DNA of 64,000 bases from Phoronis australis (GCA_002633005.1 NMRA01000832.1:46481-110480); one strand, 5' to 3'; counted from the stretch's first letter, positions 1-11,662 are shown. The notes: generated from the letters alone by a model not told the origin. Translations and numbers: made by a program.

Positions 1-872
1 AAAAATGCGTTGAACAAGGCTTTTACACCTAAGTTTACAAAAACAGCTCCCTTGTATTGGGCTTTTTTAAGTACTAAAATACTGTTGGTCAAGACTTTTA
101 TGTTTAAATTTACGAAAACAGCCAAATAGCTTACCAAACGGGTATTACAGATATAACAGATATTGGTTGAACGATGAGTGCACTGTTTTTGGTCATCTCA
201 AGTCAAATTCTGTTGAAAAGTTTATTATATCAACTTCACTAGCTTTATATTCTGTACAATGAGTCATCAAAGCTACAGTTACCAACAAAAGAAAAATGCA
301 CAGATGATGTTGGTTTATATTTTGACAACAGGTGTCACTGCTGCTCCATTTTAGACGCACATAGATAAGCATGAAACAGGCGAAAACTCAAACATTTTAA
401 ATGGGGATATTCTTGCAGCTCATCATATTACTAAAATAATGATATTTATTTTGCTTTTGGTATTTTTAAAAAAAGATGAAGTACATGAAATTACAGCTCT
501 GAAACACCAGTTTGGAGTTAAGCAAGGTCCATGTCCCTATATAAAGTATAGAATGGCAGTGGCATGTGAATCTATTGAAAGCAGACACTCTGGCAACCAA
601 CCACATGCTAATGATTGACAGGTCTACCAAATAGTTTGAATATTGCAACATTTTAAATACTTTGTATATTTCTTTCTGAGTTGAAAGGGCCAACTTCGGC
701 TTTGATTAACTGGGAGTCATAGTAATCTTTCAATGTGGGTGTCCAAACAGGAGAAATTCTGATTGACAGGGCGTCCAAATGATACATTGGGCGTCCTTGC
801 CAGGGCATCTACATTAGTGCTAGGGCGTCCAAATGGACGCCCAGGACGTACGCTGCATGAAGGCCTGGCTAG
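1..872. other. Non-coding stretch upstream of the hAT-like element
   Basis: No exon-like reading frame or RNA gene is visible here. The only structure noted is a cluster of short GGGCGTCC repeats near its right end. Confidence 0.4.
766..841. repeat. GGGCGTCC cluster with a 20-bp palindrome
   Basis: The octamer GGGCGTCC occurs three times (near 769, 789 and 822). The last copy pairs with a reverse-complement octamer to make a palindrome with 8-bp arms around AAAT (822-841). The function is unknown. It may be a remnant of a short inverted-repeat element. Confidence 0.5.
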
Positions 873-1767
873 CAGTGGCGGATCTAGGATATCACAAGGG
901 GGCCCAACATTTTGTCTATAAGCATTTGCGCAGAGCACGATTGTAGATGCACATAGCACCGAATGGGGGGAGGTTGGGAGGGGCAGGAAAATTTTCTGTT
1001 TTTTGCTCTAAAATTCAAGCATTTTCCTTGATTTCTGAAGTATTATCCGAGAAAGAAAGGCAAAGAAAAAAAAACTGAGAACAGGTCAAACTTGATAAAG
1101 CACAATTACCACAGACTCGAACTCACGACCTTGCGATTAAAGCGCACACGCTTTACCACTGCACCACCATGATTACACTTTTACTTTGATTCTACGAGAC
1201 CTACTTGTTTATGGTCCACAGCGTTTGCGCACAAAACCTACTTCTTTTTGTGATGCTTATTACCCTTTTTATATTTTGTGCAATCAGTTCGTAACAAATT
1301 TGTTGTATTTAAAATATTCTTCAATTGCCCAAAAGACCAATTCCTTTTTTGTGTTGGCATTAATGATGCGATTGCTTTGGAAATTGTCTTAAGTTAAGGT
1401 TTGACAAAGAGAGATTTATGAGTTTCTGAGTGATTCACTAAAAATTTTTCTTCACTGCACTGTGAAGCATTAAAGCAGACGACGGAAACGGAGTCGTAGT
1501 GTGCAGCGCCACTGCCGGTCGTCTGGGATATCGCGGGAGAGCCTATACTTAGCCATAGTTCCACTACGATTGCGCCATGTTCCCAATTTGACTCTTGAAA
1601 TTGGATCTCGGGGGGGGGCCCCCCAAGCACACTAAATCTTGTTTCAGCTGTAAAATGTTAATTACCAGGGTTAATTATTAAACTCAACATTTCCCTACGC
1701 TCTTGCTTTTTTATTTTTTTGTGTCGGCCAAGGGGGGCGGGGGCGGCCCCCCCCCCTAAATCCGCCT
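873..1767. mobile_element. hAT-like non-autonomous DNA transposon
   Basis: The left end begins CAGTGGCGGATCTAGG. The right end (about 1,755-1,767) carries the matching inverted sequence CCTAAATCCGCC. The element is flanked by an 8-bp near-duplication, CTGGCTAG at 865-872 and ATGGCTAG at 1,768-1,775 (7 of 8 identical). An 8-bp target-site duplication with CAG(T/G)G-type termini is characteristic of hAT elements. No transposase frame is present, so it is non-autonomous. Related sequence recurs at 56,304 and 58,224. Confidence 0.65.
1104..1175 (-). mobile_element. tRNA-derived SINE head inside the hAT-like element
   Basis: On the minus strand the sequence has a box-A-like TGGTGCAGTGGTAAAGCG and a box-B-like GAGTTCGAGTC with tRNA-like spacing, followed by A/T-rich sequence. 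The acceptor stem is not good enough for a functional tRNA, so it is read as a SINE or tRNA pseudogene. Confidence 0.5.
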
Positions 1768-1775
1768 ATGGCTAG

Positions 1776-4249
1776 GACAGCATGGCCAAGACAGAAAAAA
1801 GATGGTCTGTATCAAGTCAACCTGGTTGAAAACGGAGAATTTTAACATGTATGGTAAATAAATTTTATTGAAACCTACAATCCATTGTTTTAGTTCGATA
1901 AATATTCAGAAATAACTTGAAATTAGAGACTATTGTAGGTGAGCAGCAAAGCAAAATACACCGCTCATCAGAAACACTTGAAAAAGGTCTTATGTGGTAG
2001 GTTTAGACATGTCATTTATACAGCTTTTTGAATTTTTTAAATCGGTTGGACGGTTCTTGAGTTTATTTTAAATTTTAGAGCCTCAAAAATGGCCCTTTTT
2101 TAGCAAACAGCACCCAGAAATTTCAGGCCACAGAAAATGGCGAGTTTAAACAACTGTATTTGGGAATCCATACCTTACTGTGATGGAGAGTCCTTTACAA
2201 GTAGGTTAATAACATGGCATCAACACCAAACCACAAACTGTCATATTTAGCATGAACATGAACTAAAACAATTGAAAAATTCACCATCTACTTGTGACAG
2301 GACATGTTTGCCCCTGAAGCTAAGTGAACAAGGGATGTTTTGAAAAGAGAGCAACTTACTACCAGGGACTCATCTAGGATTTGAAAATTGGGGGTCCAAA
2401 TTCGTGAGACTGACGAGTCGTGCAAAGCGCAAATCTGAGGCGTGCAGCGCTGATGGGGTGGGAAGTTAGGTGGGGGGGTGAGTTGGGGTGGGGGGGAAGT
2501 TGGGGGGAGTGAGGAAAAAATTGTTACATAAAAAAGGTCATTTCCTTGCATTTTATTTAGCACACTGTTTGGATGTCTTTTTCTTGTTCAAAGGACGGCA
2601 CATAGGGAAACTAAACAAAAATTAGGAGGTTTGTTCCATTCAGGATGTGTAGATCTGTAAATCTTTTTAGTAATGCAGAGTTGCATTATAGACAGATAAT
2701 CCACAGCATGAGTACAGGACTCAATGTATCTTGAAGCTCTCAAAAGAGAAGAGTAAAATGCAGTTGAGAAACCAGTTAAAATTGTGAGAAGACAATGAAG
2801 TTGCATTCGAAAGGACATGAAGAAATATATTCTAGAGTACATGTCTACGTTTCATTACATCGCACAGTAATGCAATTCACGAATCTACAAGTCGTTAGGC
2901 TACGAGCGTAGCCAGTGGTCGCCGGGGACATCGTAGTTGTTACGTCTTCTGCAGTGCATTATAAGTGGACGCTTTGTTGAATTGAAACTTACCAGGTTGA
3001 AAGTCAATCACAGTCTTTCATAGTACGCTACGTTATTTTTATAAAAAGAACCATTTTTTTCTCGCAGTTTAGAGTCAAATCCCTAGCCTGGTTCACAGCC
3101 AAAGTAACAGGTGCTGTGCACGTGACTGGCTGACCTACTTTTTTCCATATACGGCACGCAGTGCCACACACAGAGGATAAACTCGAATCGCCCAATAATC
3201 ATGGAATTCCACAATAAGTTGAATTATTTCGAGGCATTTATTTTCATTCTAAGTTATTCATTGAATACGTAACCAACATCACACACCACATTTTTTTTCT
3301 CGTAAAGTTTGCACTGCATTCTCGCGCATCAATATAAGTCGTTCGGCTGTGCAGATTTTTTGATGTTTTTTCATTCATTTGTTTGAGTTGCAACGGAGCT
3401 ATGCGAACAAATTAAGGAAGTTTGCGCTAAGTTTTATCTGGTTTGCATGTTCAACGACATTGATGGCATTTGTACGGCAGGTCAGTGCTAGAATTTTGTC
3501 GGGTATCATTTTTTCGAAGTGTACGTTCTCCGTCGGCTGTTTCAAATTGGCTGCTCCGTTGAATATATCGAGTGCCGCTTCAACTTCCGTGTCGGCACTA
3601 GCATTAGGGGTACGGCAAATCCTTTGAACTTCGGATGTGGGTTCTTCAATTTCAAAGATTAAGTGTCCATGTACGGGTAGTTAGCGCTGGATGCAATGAT
3701 TTCTCGACACTAGTCGTGAGGGGGATTCCGTATGAAGTCACCTTGACGTCACAGAATAGGGAGGTATTCCCCAAAGATGGCTGCCAGTATTTGCCGATCG
3801 TCATTGTGACATTTATAGTAAATAGATGGCAAAAGTTTCTAATGTCTAGTTATTTCTTAATATTTAGCGAACTTAAACAATGAATTGTAGGTTTCAATGA
3901 AATTTAATAATAATATATGTTAAAATTCTTCGTTTAGCCTTCATTTTCACCGAGGTTGTTTGGAACAAGCCGTCTTTTTTCCGTCTTGGCCGTGCCGCCC
4001 AAAGCCGTCATTGTTTTTAAAAGGGCTGTCTCAAGGATGGCCAGGACGGCCGCTAGATGAGTCTCTGCTTACTACCATTGTTTACAGACCATGTCATTGC
4101 TTCTGTTCAGGCAATTTGCTATGGTCTGACTTTCTTTTGTCGACAATACAGTAATTTTTCATGTTCAAGTCTTCTGTGATTGGTGGGTTGATAGTGCTTG
4201 GACTATTGGATCTGAAGAGCTGTAACTGTAATGTTATGTCTTGTTACAG
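1776..4249. other. Upstream region of the RRM gene
   Basis: No coding exon is supported. The coding start at 4,250 is immediately preceded by a splice acceptor (CTTGTTACAG), so at least one 5' untranslated exon and the promoter should lie in this stretch. I cannot place them. A fragment resembling the hAT family (GGATTTG and GTGCAAAGCGCA wording) lies near 2,365-2,480. Confidence 0.4.
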
Positions 4250-4372
4250 ATGCCTACGAAGATCTTTGTTGGCAATGTTCACGAGGACGCGACCTCAGGC
4301 GAATTGAGAAAGATGTTTGAGCAGTTTGGATGTGTCACTGAGTGTGACATCATCAAAAATTTTGGGTTTGTT
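4250..4372 (+). CDS. RRM gene coding exon 1 (RNP2 and most of the RRM)
   Basis: Residues 1-41. The acceptor CTTGTTACAG directly precedes ATG and the donor is GTAAGT. The exon ends in phase 0 inside RNP1, after FGFV. Confidence 0.85.
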
Positions 4373-7300
4373 GTAAGTTTTTGTTAATTTTTAATATTCA
4401 TGCATGGAGTGACATTACATAAGGCAAAGTCAAATCACCCTGAGCCCTTAATCCCACAATTTGGGGCTGAATAATCGGGCCAATTGTCCTCAAAATTATT
4501 GAAAATCACACTAATTTTTCCTTGTGATGCAGAAGTGATTGAAAAATTCCCTTTGTCATTTGAATCACTTGTAACTCACACTGGTGACAATTTGAAAGAG
4601 CACAGAGTGTTAGTTTTGGATACCTGAGGCAGAGTCTATGAGGTTTGCGACAGGGTGGAGGGTGCTACTGATGGTGATAGGGGTTAGGATGTTCCCTCAC
4701 CCCGAAATATTCCCCTCTCAGAAGGCACAGGCATGTATCAACTTGGATGAATGACAATGGTAATCCGCACAAAGTATTGCAAGGCTTCTAATTTCATGCT
4801 AAATTAATGAGAACGTGCAAGATTTTTTCTTGAGGATTTTGCATATCTCCCCCATACAAATCCATTATTCATCTTGGGCTTTAATGACTTGCAGAAGAAT
4901 TTTCACGGGACATTTTTCCATTGTTTGAGTTGCAAAATTTGTTGTGTGATCAATGGGAGATAATTTGCACCTAGGTTTATCTAGCTTTGCTTTTTCAATG
5001 ACTAATGACAAGAATTTTGGTGGGTATGTTTGCAACTTATATTTATATTTCAAGTTGCATATTTAACTTCTGGAATATAATATGAGCCAGTTAGAAAGCA
5101 GAGGTAATTGAACATTACATATACCTAGTCTCTTTTGAGAAAAGCAAGACCTCTCAAAATCCCGTGAGAGTAAAGTAAGGATGCTCGGGTGCTTGCTTGT
5201 CTATCCTTGCCAAGTCGTGGTCAATGAAGTGATTGGTCGGTGCAGTCGGAGTGTTGAACTGTGGAATTCAACTCATCGTTTACATTCCATAAGTGAAGAT
5301 TTTTCACTGCTGGTGCAAGCTTATGTCTTGTGGTCTCCGAAATCTCTGCAATGATTCAACTTATAAGTCGGTAAGAGGCCTTGTGGCAATTTTTTTGATT
5401 TTCAGCTCAGTGGAGTTCAATTCCGAAGGTCACAAGCTGCCAATGCAGCTGCCTGACTTGGGTTAAGTACCTGTGTTTGAAAAAGTCCCCCCCCATTTCT
5501 TGAAATTTTGGATTTATGGGTCCATCCCTGATTTCCAGCCTCGCCAGTTTAAGTGCACAGAGCGTTAACCCGAATGTTTATGATAATGTTAAATTGAATG
5601 CAGGGCAGCTTTCATCATTTTGTAATGAATACGTCCATGTTGCACTCACGTAGTGCATTTGCTTTTAGAACTTATTCCAGAGTTTCACGTATGGGCAGAT
5701 ATGCCTGTTTCTAGATATAGGCACATGGTACAAGCACGTGCGTATGTGTATATTCTTTTCTTTAACATCACGAAAGGTTGTCATTGTTTGTCATGCTCCA
5801 ACATAAATACCATTTCTCATCATTACTCTGGCAGAATTGTTTATTTATTGTTGAGGATGTTCTGTGACTGTTGCGTAATTTGTTACAGCACATGATGAAT
5901 GAAGCAGAAGCCTTTGAAGCGGTCTCAAATCTGGACAAGAAAAAGTTTGCAGGCAAAGAACTTCGAGTCGAGGTAGGAAGGCGGCTATGCCATTGATTCA
6001 CTGGTAGATGTTCTGTTCAGTTACCAGTTACCAGTTGATGGTTTGCACAAATAATTTTACATTGTTTTACAATAAACGTGGCGTGCTAGGCTCACTCGCT
6101 TGTAATGTTCCATTGTACAAGTCCTGATCCAAATGTACTTAATACAATTTGATTTGGTTGAATCGGACTTCGTCAAATACCTTATGAAAGTCACAGAAGG
6201 GCTAGTTTTACTTGGACTGAAGCCCTTTCGTGTTCATTTTTGGGTAATAATTGGATATAACGCGCTCGCATTTTGAGAACCAGTTTTCTCCACTGAATAA
6301 TGGGCATCAAAATGCGGGCACATTATATCCAGGTGTTGCCCATTTCTGGCGTCTTTTTCAGTGATGTCTCTGATTTCATTTGGTGGTGTGTTTAGGTGTC
6401 ACATACATATTTCTGGTGGTGTGTTTAGGTGTCACATGGCAAGAGCAGTCGGGGAGGTGGAAGAGGTGGCTTCCGAGGAGGACGAGGTGGTTATCGGGGA
6501 AGTCGTGGTGGCGGAAGCGATAGGTACAGCGACCGTGGCTACGGAGGTGAGCACTTGGGAATGTTACGACAATATGAGTGGAAAATGTAAAAAAAAAGAG
6601 GTGAACATTGGCCCCACTTGTGTGGGCACCGAGCTGTTAATCGGCGCTTTTGTTTCTTGGTGGCCACTTTTTACGAGTCCAGTTTGAGAAATACAAGTGG
6701 TAAGTAAGCTGCCATTCATATTTACCTGCAGACATTTTTGCATGTGTCTATGGCAGTTAGCAGTTAACAGTAAGCTTTTTGATCAATTCGACTACTGCTG
6801 TACTCCGTAGTTTAGACTTAGGTCTTTGTGCCTGTATTTAGGGAGCTTCTTGACATATCTTTGTGCAATTTAGTCTGCGTGATTTGGCAAGTTTGCATGT
6901 TAAGAATAGTTCAAATTTGTCTAGCATCCATCAATTTTCAATGTCTCCTACACATACAACCAGTAATGGCCGTTTAGTTTGGCCATCTTAAAACGTATGT
7001 CCAATGATCCATCTTCGACATGGATTGATGAAGATTTACTGTCTATGTGTCAGGAATAATTGTACCTCAATGATAATTTAAAAAAACGTGTGTATGGGTG
7101 AGTTGTCCCACACAATGTCGAGTCTGTGAGTAAATTTGGAGGACTTATGGGCCATTTTAGTTTTTGTCCTTTTTTGTTTCCAATTTTAGTGAGGTGTTGG
7201 CCCCAGTTAAACACAAATAATCCCAGTACGTCAGTGAAAATATTTTTGTGGCAATGACGCAGGGTGGGCTCCTAAAATTATTCCTGTATCTTAAGTCTTT

Positions 7301-8441
7301 TGTAAAGGTGTAAAATTCTTAACGTGCGTGTAAAAGTAATTCGTGTTTCTGGCATCAATTTGAGCCGATATTAATGGTTTATCTACCACTTGTTAATAAT
7401 CTCTGATTATTGTTACGCAAAAACAAGGCAAAGAGTTTCGTTCAATAGTGTTTGTTGTGACTGTTTAGTCCAGGTCACTGAGATTCAAATAGGCATTGTA
7501 CAGGGCTTGGAATTCCAAGCCCTGATTGTACTTTGTCACGTTGTGAGAAGCATAGTGTTAAATACCACCTATTTCCTGTTTAGGTCGCCCATCTCCTCGT
7601 GGCTACGACAGGCGTGACGATGGCTATGGCCGTGACCCGTACTACGAGCGGCCTGGCCGCTACGCTCCATATGACTACGACCGTCGGCCACCCCCTCCGC
7701 GTGAGGCCCCCTACTACCGTGACAGAAGTCCACCGCGTCGACCAGCTGATGCGTACTACAGACGGTCTCCTCCGCGTTCAACTGGCAGCAGGTAGGCGAT
7801 CCCTTGTTTTCTTCTTTTGTTTGTCGTTGATTGTCTTGATTTTTTGCTAATTCTGAGAAGTAGCTACAGTATTGTTTTCAGTTACAAGCAATTTATGGCA
7901 TTGCTGGGCTCAGAGGGATGATCTTAACTACTCTAGAAACCAAATTTACATTCAAGATAGGCTTTAAACTCATTTTTGCATACTGTTGTGGTTTTCCTTG
8001 AAAATTGATTTTAAGTATTATACATTGTTTTCAGATACGGGGGCTACGAGCCTTATGAATATGCCAGGCGGTAAGTATTCCAAACTGGAACTTAGGACTA
8101 CTTGTTGCGTTAACTTGTTGGCGAGTGTCTTCGAACATTAAACATGCGCTAATGGAAAATCGCACCCAAAGCCGAGCAGATCTGATGCCGTTGCTTAAAA
8201 GTGTTTTCTTGTACTGCTGAAATTCGCTAATTCATCTTCACTGCCGTCGAACATTATTAGCTGTCACTGCGTATCGTGAGGCGCCGCTGTTGGTATCCTC
8301 GAGAAAATGTTGATGTTCGACATCTGCCCTGTCTTCGAACGTTGCTTTTATATATTCGTTCTGAATGTAGTTTATCTTTACTATCACAGCCGTTCCCCTC
8401 CGACGCACGATCGTTACTCAAGGTCGACGTATCAGTATTAA
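4250..8441 (+). CDS. Single-RRM, RGG/SR-like RNA-binding protein (Lark/RBM4/RBM14-type RRM), complete CDS
   Basis: Six coding exons (4250-4372, 5889-5972, 6429-6546, 7584-7791, 8035-8070, 8390-8441) join in frame to 621 nt, giving 206 residues plus stop. Residues 1-70 form one RRM. RNP2 is KIFVGNV. RNP1 is KNFGFVHM, and an intron splits it after FGFV. The wording [13 protein letters not shown] is typical of the Lark/RBM4/RBM14 group. Residues about 70-110 are an RGG region. The rest is rich in Tyr, Arg and Pro with RSPP motifs. Likely role: nuclear pre-mRNA binding and splicing, inferred from family. RBM4 and Lark normally carry two RRMs and a CCHC knuckle, and neither extra part is seen here. 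The start codon is the first base of its exon, so an upstream non-coding exon is expected. The precise orthologue is uncertain. Confidence 0.85.
5889..5972 (+). CDS. RRM gene coding exon 2 (end of RRM)
   Basis: 28 codons in phase 0, acceptor TTGTTACAG and donor GTAGGA. It encodes the second helix and last strand of the RRM ([12 protein letters not shown], then KELRVE). Confidence 0.85.
6241..6342. repeat. Imperfect hairpin element in RRM-gene intron 2
   Basis: A roughly 100-bp inverted repeat. The left arm contains GGATATAACGCGCTCGCATT and the right arm contains AAATGCGGGCACATTATATC. Its core wording (CATTTTGAGAACCA, AAAATGCGGG) recurs in the hairpin at 30,435-30,513, which suggests one MITE family. 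Confidence 0.6.
6381..6437 (+). promoter_or_regulatory. Tandemly duplicated 3' splice site of coding exon 3
   Basis: A 24-bp block containing GTGTTTAGGTGTCACAT occurs at 6381-6404 and again at 6414-6437, 33 bp apart. The second copy gives the frame-preserving acceptor. Use of the first would add 33 nt ending in an in-frame TAG, and that TAG is the acceptor triplet of the second copy. Confidence 0.7.
6429..6546 (+). CDS. RRM gene coding exon 3 (RGG region)
   Basis: Starts [14 protein letters not shown] and continues as a glycine/arginine-rich stretch with RGG and GYRG motifs. Donor GTGAGC, ends in phase 1. Its acceptor lies in a local duplication (see 6,381-6,437). Confidence 0.85.
7584..7791 (+). 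CDS. RRM gene coding exon 4 (Tyr/Arg/Pro-rich)
   Basis: Encodes a low-complexity region with [18 protein letters not shown]-like wording and RSPPRR motifs. Acceptor CTGTTTAG, donor GTAGGC, ends in phase 2. Confidence 0.85.
8035..8070 (+). CDS. RRM gene coding exon 5 (36-nt small exon)
   Basis: Encodes [12 protein letters not shown] across its junctions. Acceptor TTGTTTTCAG, donor GTAAGT. Confidence 0.8.
8390..8441 (+). CDS. RRM gene terminal coding exon
   Basis: Encodes [16 protein letters not shown] and a TAA stop. The acceptor is CTATCACAG, and the junction codon completes an arginine. Confidence 0.8.
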
Positions 8442-9566
8442 AACGGGAGTTCGAGCGAGGACGTTAATTCTTTTAAGCAAGAACCGCAAGTTAGCGTGTG
8501 AGAAGTTGGCCGGACACTTTTGTTGTGGAGTAATTGTGAACAAAGGAAACGGAAGAAATCTCATTTTAAACTTTGTGCTGTTCATCACGTTCAGTGGCGT
8601 TGAAGATTCCCGTTTGGACAATTGACATTGATCGCTAGTCTTTCGATCATGCGGGAGAAATATTCCAATTGTGTTTCGTGTATTGACTATAGGACCTTGT
8701 CAGTTTTTGTCTGGATGACTAAATCTGTTTGAAGTTGGACTTTTATTGGACATTTCGTATGAATTTTAGTTTAGTATTGTGTACAACTATATGTCAGTTA
8801 TTTTAATAATAGAAACCGAAAACAAATTCTTTTGTTTGGAATACTTATTAAAAATGACGTATACCTTCGTAAGTAAGAGGGAATTTTGACTGGCCAGGAA
8901 GTAACACTCACTCCGAAGAAACCTCTAAGAAGTGAGTCATCTCCGGAGAAACTTTCGAAGAAGCATGTCGTTCGTTACAAATCTGGTGATCCTTGAGCCA
9001 AGAACGCGCTACCTGAACAAAATGGCTGCTGTGCTTCTAAACATAGTTCCTACACTTGTAAACACGGATTATGTACTCACTCATTGATAGCCAAACACGG
9101 CTCGACTCGTTACTGGACTCGCAAATCACAGTTTAAACGCCCAAAAACGTTAACTTACAAACACAGCTTACTGACCTCCAAACAAAGTACACAGACACTG
9201 CGTAAGTGAGCTGTGTTGGCTAGTCTTGATACATATTTATGGATGCATAAGCTGTGCTTTGTTAATCCAGTGCCTTGTTTAGCTATCAGTTGGCCATGTT
9301 TCAGTATGGGTGAGCCATCTTTATAAGTCAAGGAGGTGTGTTATTGGGTGTGGTAGCCATGTTGTTCGGATAGCCTGCAACGTCTGTAGTAAGTAACTGG
9401 CACTCCCTTCAAAAAGCCAAAAATGAAGCATGTCGCAAGATGCAGGTATTCGCAATATATAAGTTAGTTGGTCTGTTCTGGTTTTACCCTCAACAACATC
9501 TCGTAATAATGTAACGGAAATACCAAAGTCCTTACTGTTTTAAGTGCCATAGTGTGGTTGGTTTAA
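8442..9566 (+). other. 3' untranslated/flanking region of the RRM gene
   Basis: Non-coding. A possible poly(A) signal variant ATTAAA is at 8847-8852. Other signal-like hexamers lie further on (10689-10694). I cannot decide where the transcript ends. Confidence 0.4.
8847..8852 (+). terminator. Candidate poly(A) signal ATTAAA of the RRM gene
   Basis: An ATTAAA hexamer about 400 nt after the stop codon. It is weak evidence on its own. A canonical AATAAA occurs at 10689-10694. Confidence 0.3.
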
Positions 9567-9870
9567 ACGATGCGACTTCCCTACGGGTAGTACGTAATTA
9601 ATCGTTTCGACTACCTTACGCATAGTGTATTGTTGATCGTGTCGAATTCTTCACGAGTAATTTGTTGATCGTATCGACTACCAATTGGGTAGTATATAGT
9701 TGCTCGTGTCGACTACCATACGGGTAGTATATTGTTGATCGTATCGACTACCTTACAAGTAGTGTATTGTTGATCGTGTCGACTACCTTACGAGTAGTAT
9801 ATTGTTGATCGTTTCGACTACCTTATGGGTAGTATATTGTTGATCGTTTCGACTACCTTACGGGTAGTTT
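9567..9870. repeat. 35-bp tandem array downstream of the RRM gene
   Basis: About eight to nine diverged units of about 35 bp. Each contains TATTGTTGATCGT, then TCGACTACC and a small palindrome of the form CTACCTTACGGGTAG. Units at the right end are most alike and those at the left are decayed. The array sits 1.1 kb after the RRM-gene stop codon and could be transcribed in a long 3' UTR. Confidence 0.85.
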
Positions 9871-11528
9871 TTTGTCAGATCCTGCCTGTGTCCTAAGTAA
9901 CGTTTTGTTGCGAATTAAGTTTAGGTTTTGTTCAGCACACGGCTGACCGTAATGCGATCGTCAACCTTATAGTTGAAGCAGACATCGGATGCGGCTGATC
10001 AAAAGGTATGCGTATAACTGACTTGAAATTTACTCAAGATACTGAACCCCAGGTGTTAAGCGTAGGTTGGACACAGTTCAGTGTCTAGCTTCTCACTGAA
10101 ATGTTGGGTCTCATTGCTTTATTGCATGAGTGAATACCTCCTCAGTCCGGGCTGTCGCCTCGCCATTCGATCCCCTCGTATTCAAATGCATGGTGCTCAG
10201 TTGCCGAAATGCATTTACTCGCCTTAGTACCGTATTCCAGTGAGACGTGTAAGTGAGAAACGTTGAAATGACTTCGCTCACTGACCGTGGTAGATCTCGC
10301 ACTGGACTCGAAGTTCTCTGCAGTGACTAACTTAGAATTTTCAAGAGCATTGGGTTGCATAGTCAACTGAAAGGCCCCGTATGCCACATGGTTACTGGCC
10401 ATGTTGTTACAAAGATGAAGTGTAAAGCAACATGTTCTCAAGGCACAACTCGCCACTCAACAGAGGAATAATTGTTCTTTTTGTGCAGCAAGGGATTTTA
10501 CAGAAAGTATACTTTTGTTTGTATATAGTTGCCAAGTGTTGAACAAGAACTGCATTCAACTTAAGAGCACAACACTTTTAAGTCATTTGAGATTTGTTCT
10601 CGGTAGTTGATTCCTCATAGTGAAGTGTGCTGATTTTCACTGCTTGTTAAATTTCCTGTTGTGTTAAAGGTGCTTTAAGCCAGCTGTCAATAAAAAATTG
10701 AGCTTTGATTTAGGCCACCCATCCTCCTGAAACTGGACTTGAAACTGAAAATAGAAGTGATTACCGGGTTAAAAAAATATATGGGAGTTGAGTTAAGTAT
10801 TGCTTAAAAATTAAAAATGAGGGTCAATAAAGTGGCTTGGCTTGACTGATTACGTAATGCACAGGTGGTCACGGCAGCAAGTGGTATCATACCTTCATTT
10901 ATTTCCTAGCCAAGAAATCCTTTCTAGTCTGAGTAATGAATAAGTTTAGACAAGTTTCACGAGTATAGGTGGTCTAGGGAAATGGAAAGTTATTGACAGA
11001 AGGTATGTTTACAGCATCTTTAAGGTATAATGAAAGGTGAGGAAACTTACCCTACTCCGCATTGTTTAATATCAAGTTATTACATAGTAACTGTTATAAA
11101 ACTAAGTCTAATTGAAAACAAATCTGTCTCTGTTATTCTATGCTGACTGGCATTTTGTAAAGCCGTTTGAAACTTGTAGGTTTCAGGTGATGGTGTGTTC
11201 CTTTGGATAAATGTCCCGTTGAGCACGAAACTGCTTCCGAAGGGGGTGTCACAAAACATTGGGCTTTGTCCTGTTAGTGGCAGGTAGGTATAATTAGTGT
11301 TGTATGTCTGTACTGTTGTAGATACCATTGCAGAGTGAGGACACGTAATCCAGGGGGCTGTTTTTCAAAGAGTATTGTCTTTTGGCTCAAAGTCTGGTTC
11401 GGGCTTAATATTTGTAAATCGGTAGCCTGCATGGGAACAAACTTGAGCCGAAGACAAAAGATTTAAATTTTGCCTATGGAGTCTTTAAGAAACAGACACA
11501 GACCTCTCATGTTTGGCTTTGAACAGGC
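9871..11528. other. Non-coding stretch
   Basis: No supported exon. It contains AATAAA at 10689-10694, a possible distal poly(A) signal. Open frames on both strands lack splice support and protein-like composition. Confidence 0.4.
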
Positions 11529-11662
11529 AGTGTGGCCTAGTGTGATAGGTGTCCGCATTCTTTACTTGAGGTCGTGGGTTCGATTCCCACTGGGTCACAC
11601 TGCTAGACCCTTGAGTCGGGTTTCTAGCTCCTCAGCTCGGTTTTAACTATATATTAAAAAAA
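11529..11662 (+). mobile_element. tRNA-derived SINE (head plus start of body)
   Basis: Box A is TGGCCTAGTGTGATAGG and box B is GGTTCGATTCC, a full consensus match at 11577-11587. The T-arm stem GTGGG/CCCAC is perfect, and a 7-bp acceptor-like stem with wobbles is present. The D-to-anticodon interval is about 34 nt, too short for a normal tRNA. The following CTAGCTCCTCAGCTCGGTTT is shared, inverted, with the copy at 34,204-34,441. Confidence 0.75.

Noticed and set aside
6361-6687. 108-codon plus-strand frame over RRM-gene exon 3
   Set aside because: It reads the RGG exon in the wrong frame and runs through the GTGAGC donor into the intron.
11529-11605. Functional tRNA gene
   Set aside because: Box B and T-arm are excellent, but the D-to-anticodon interval is too short and the same sequence recurs with a SINE body.
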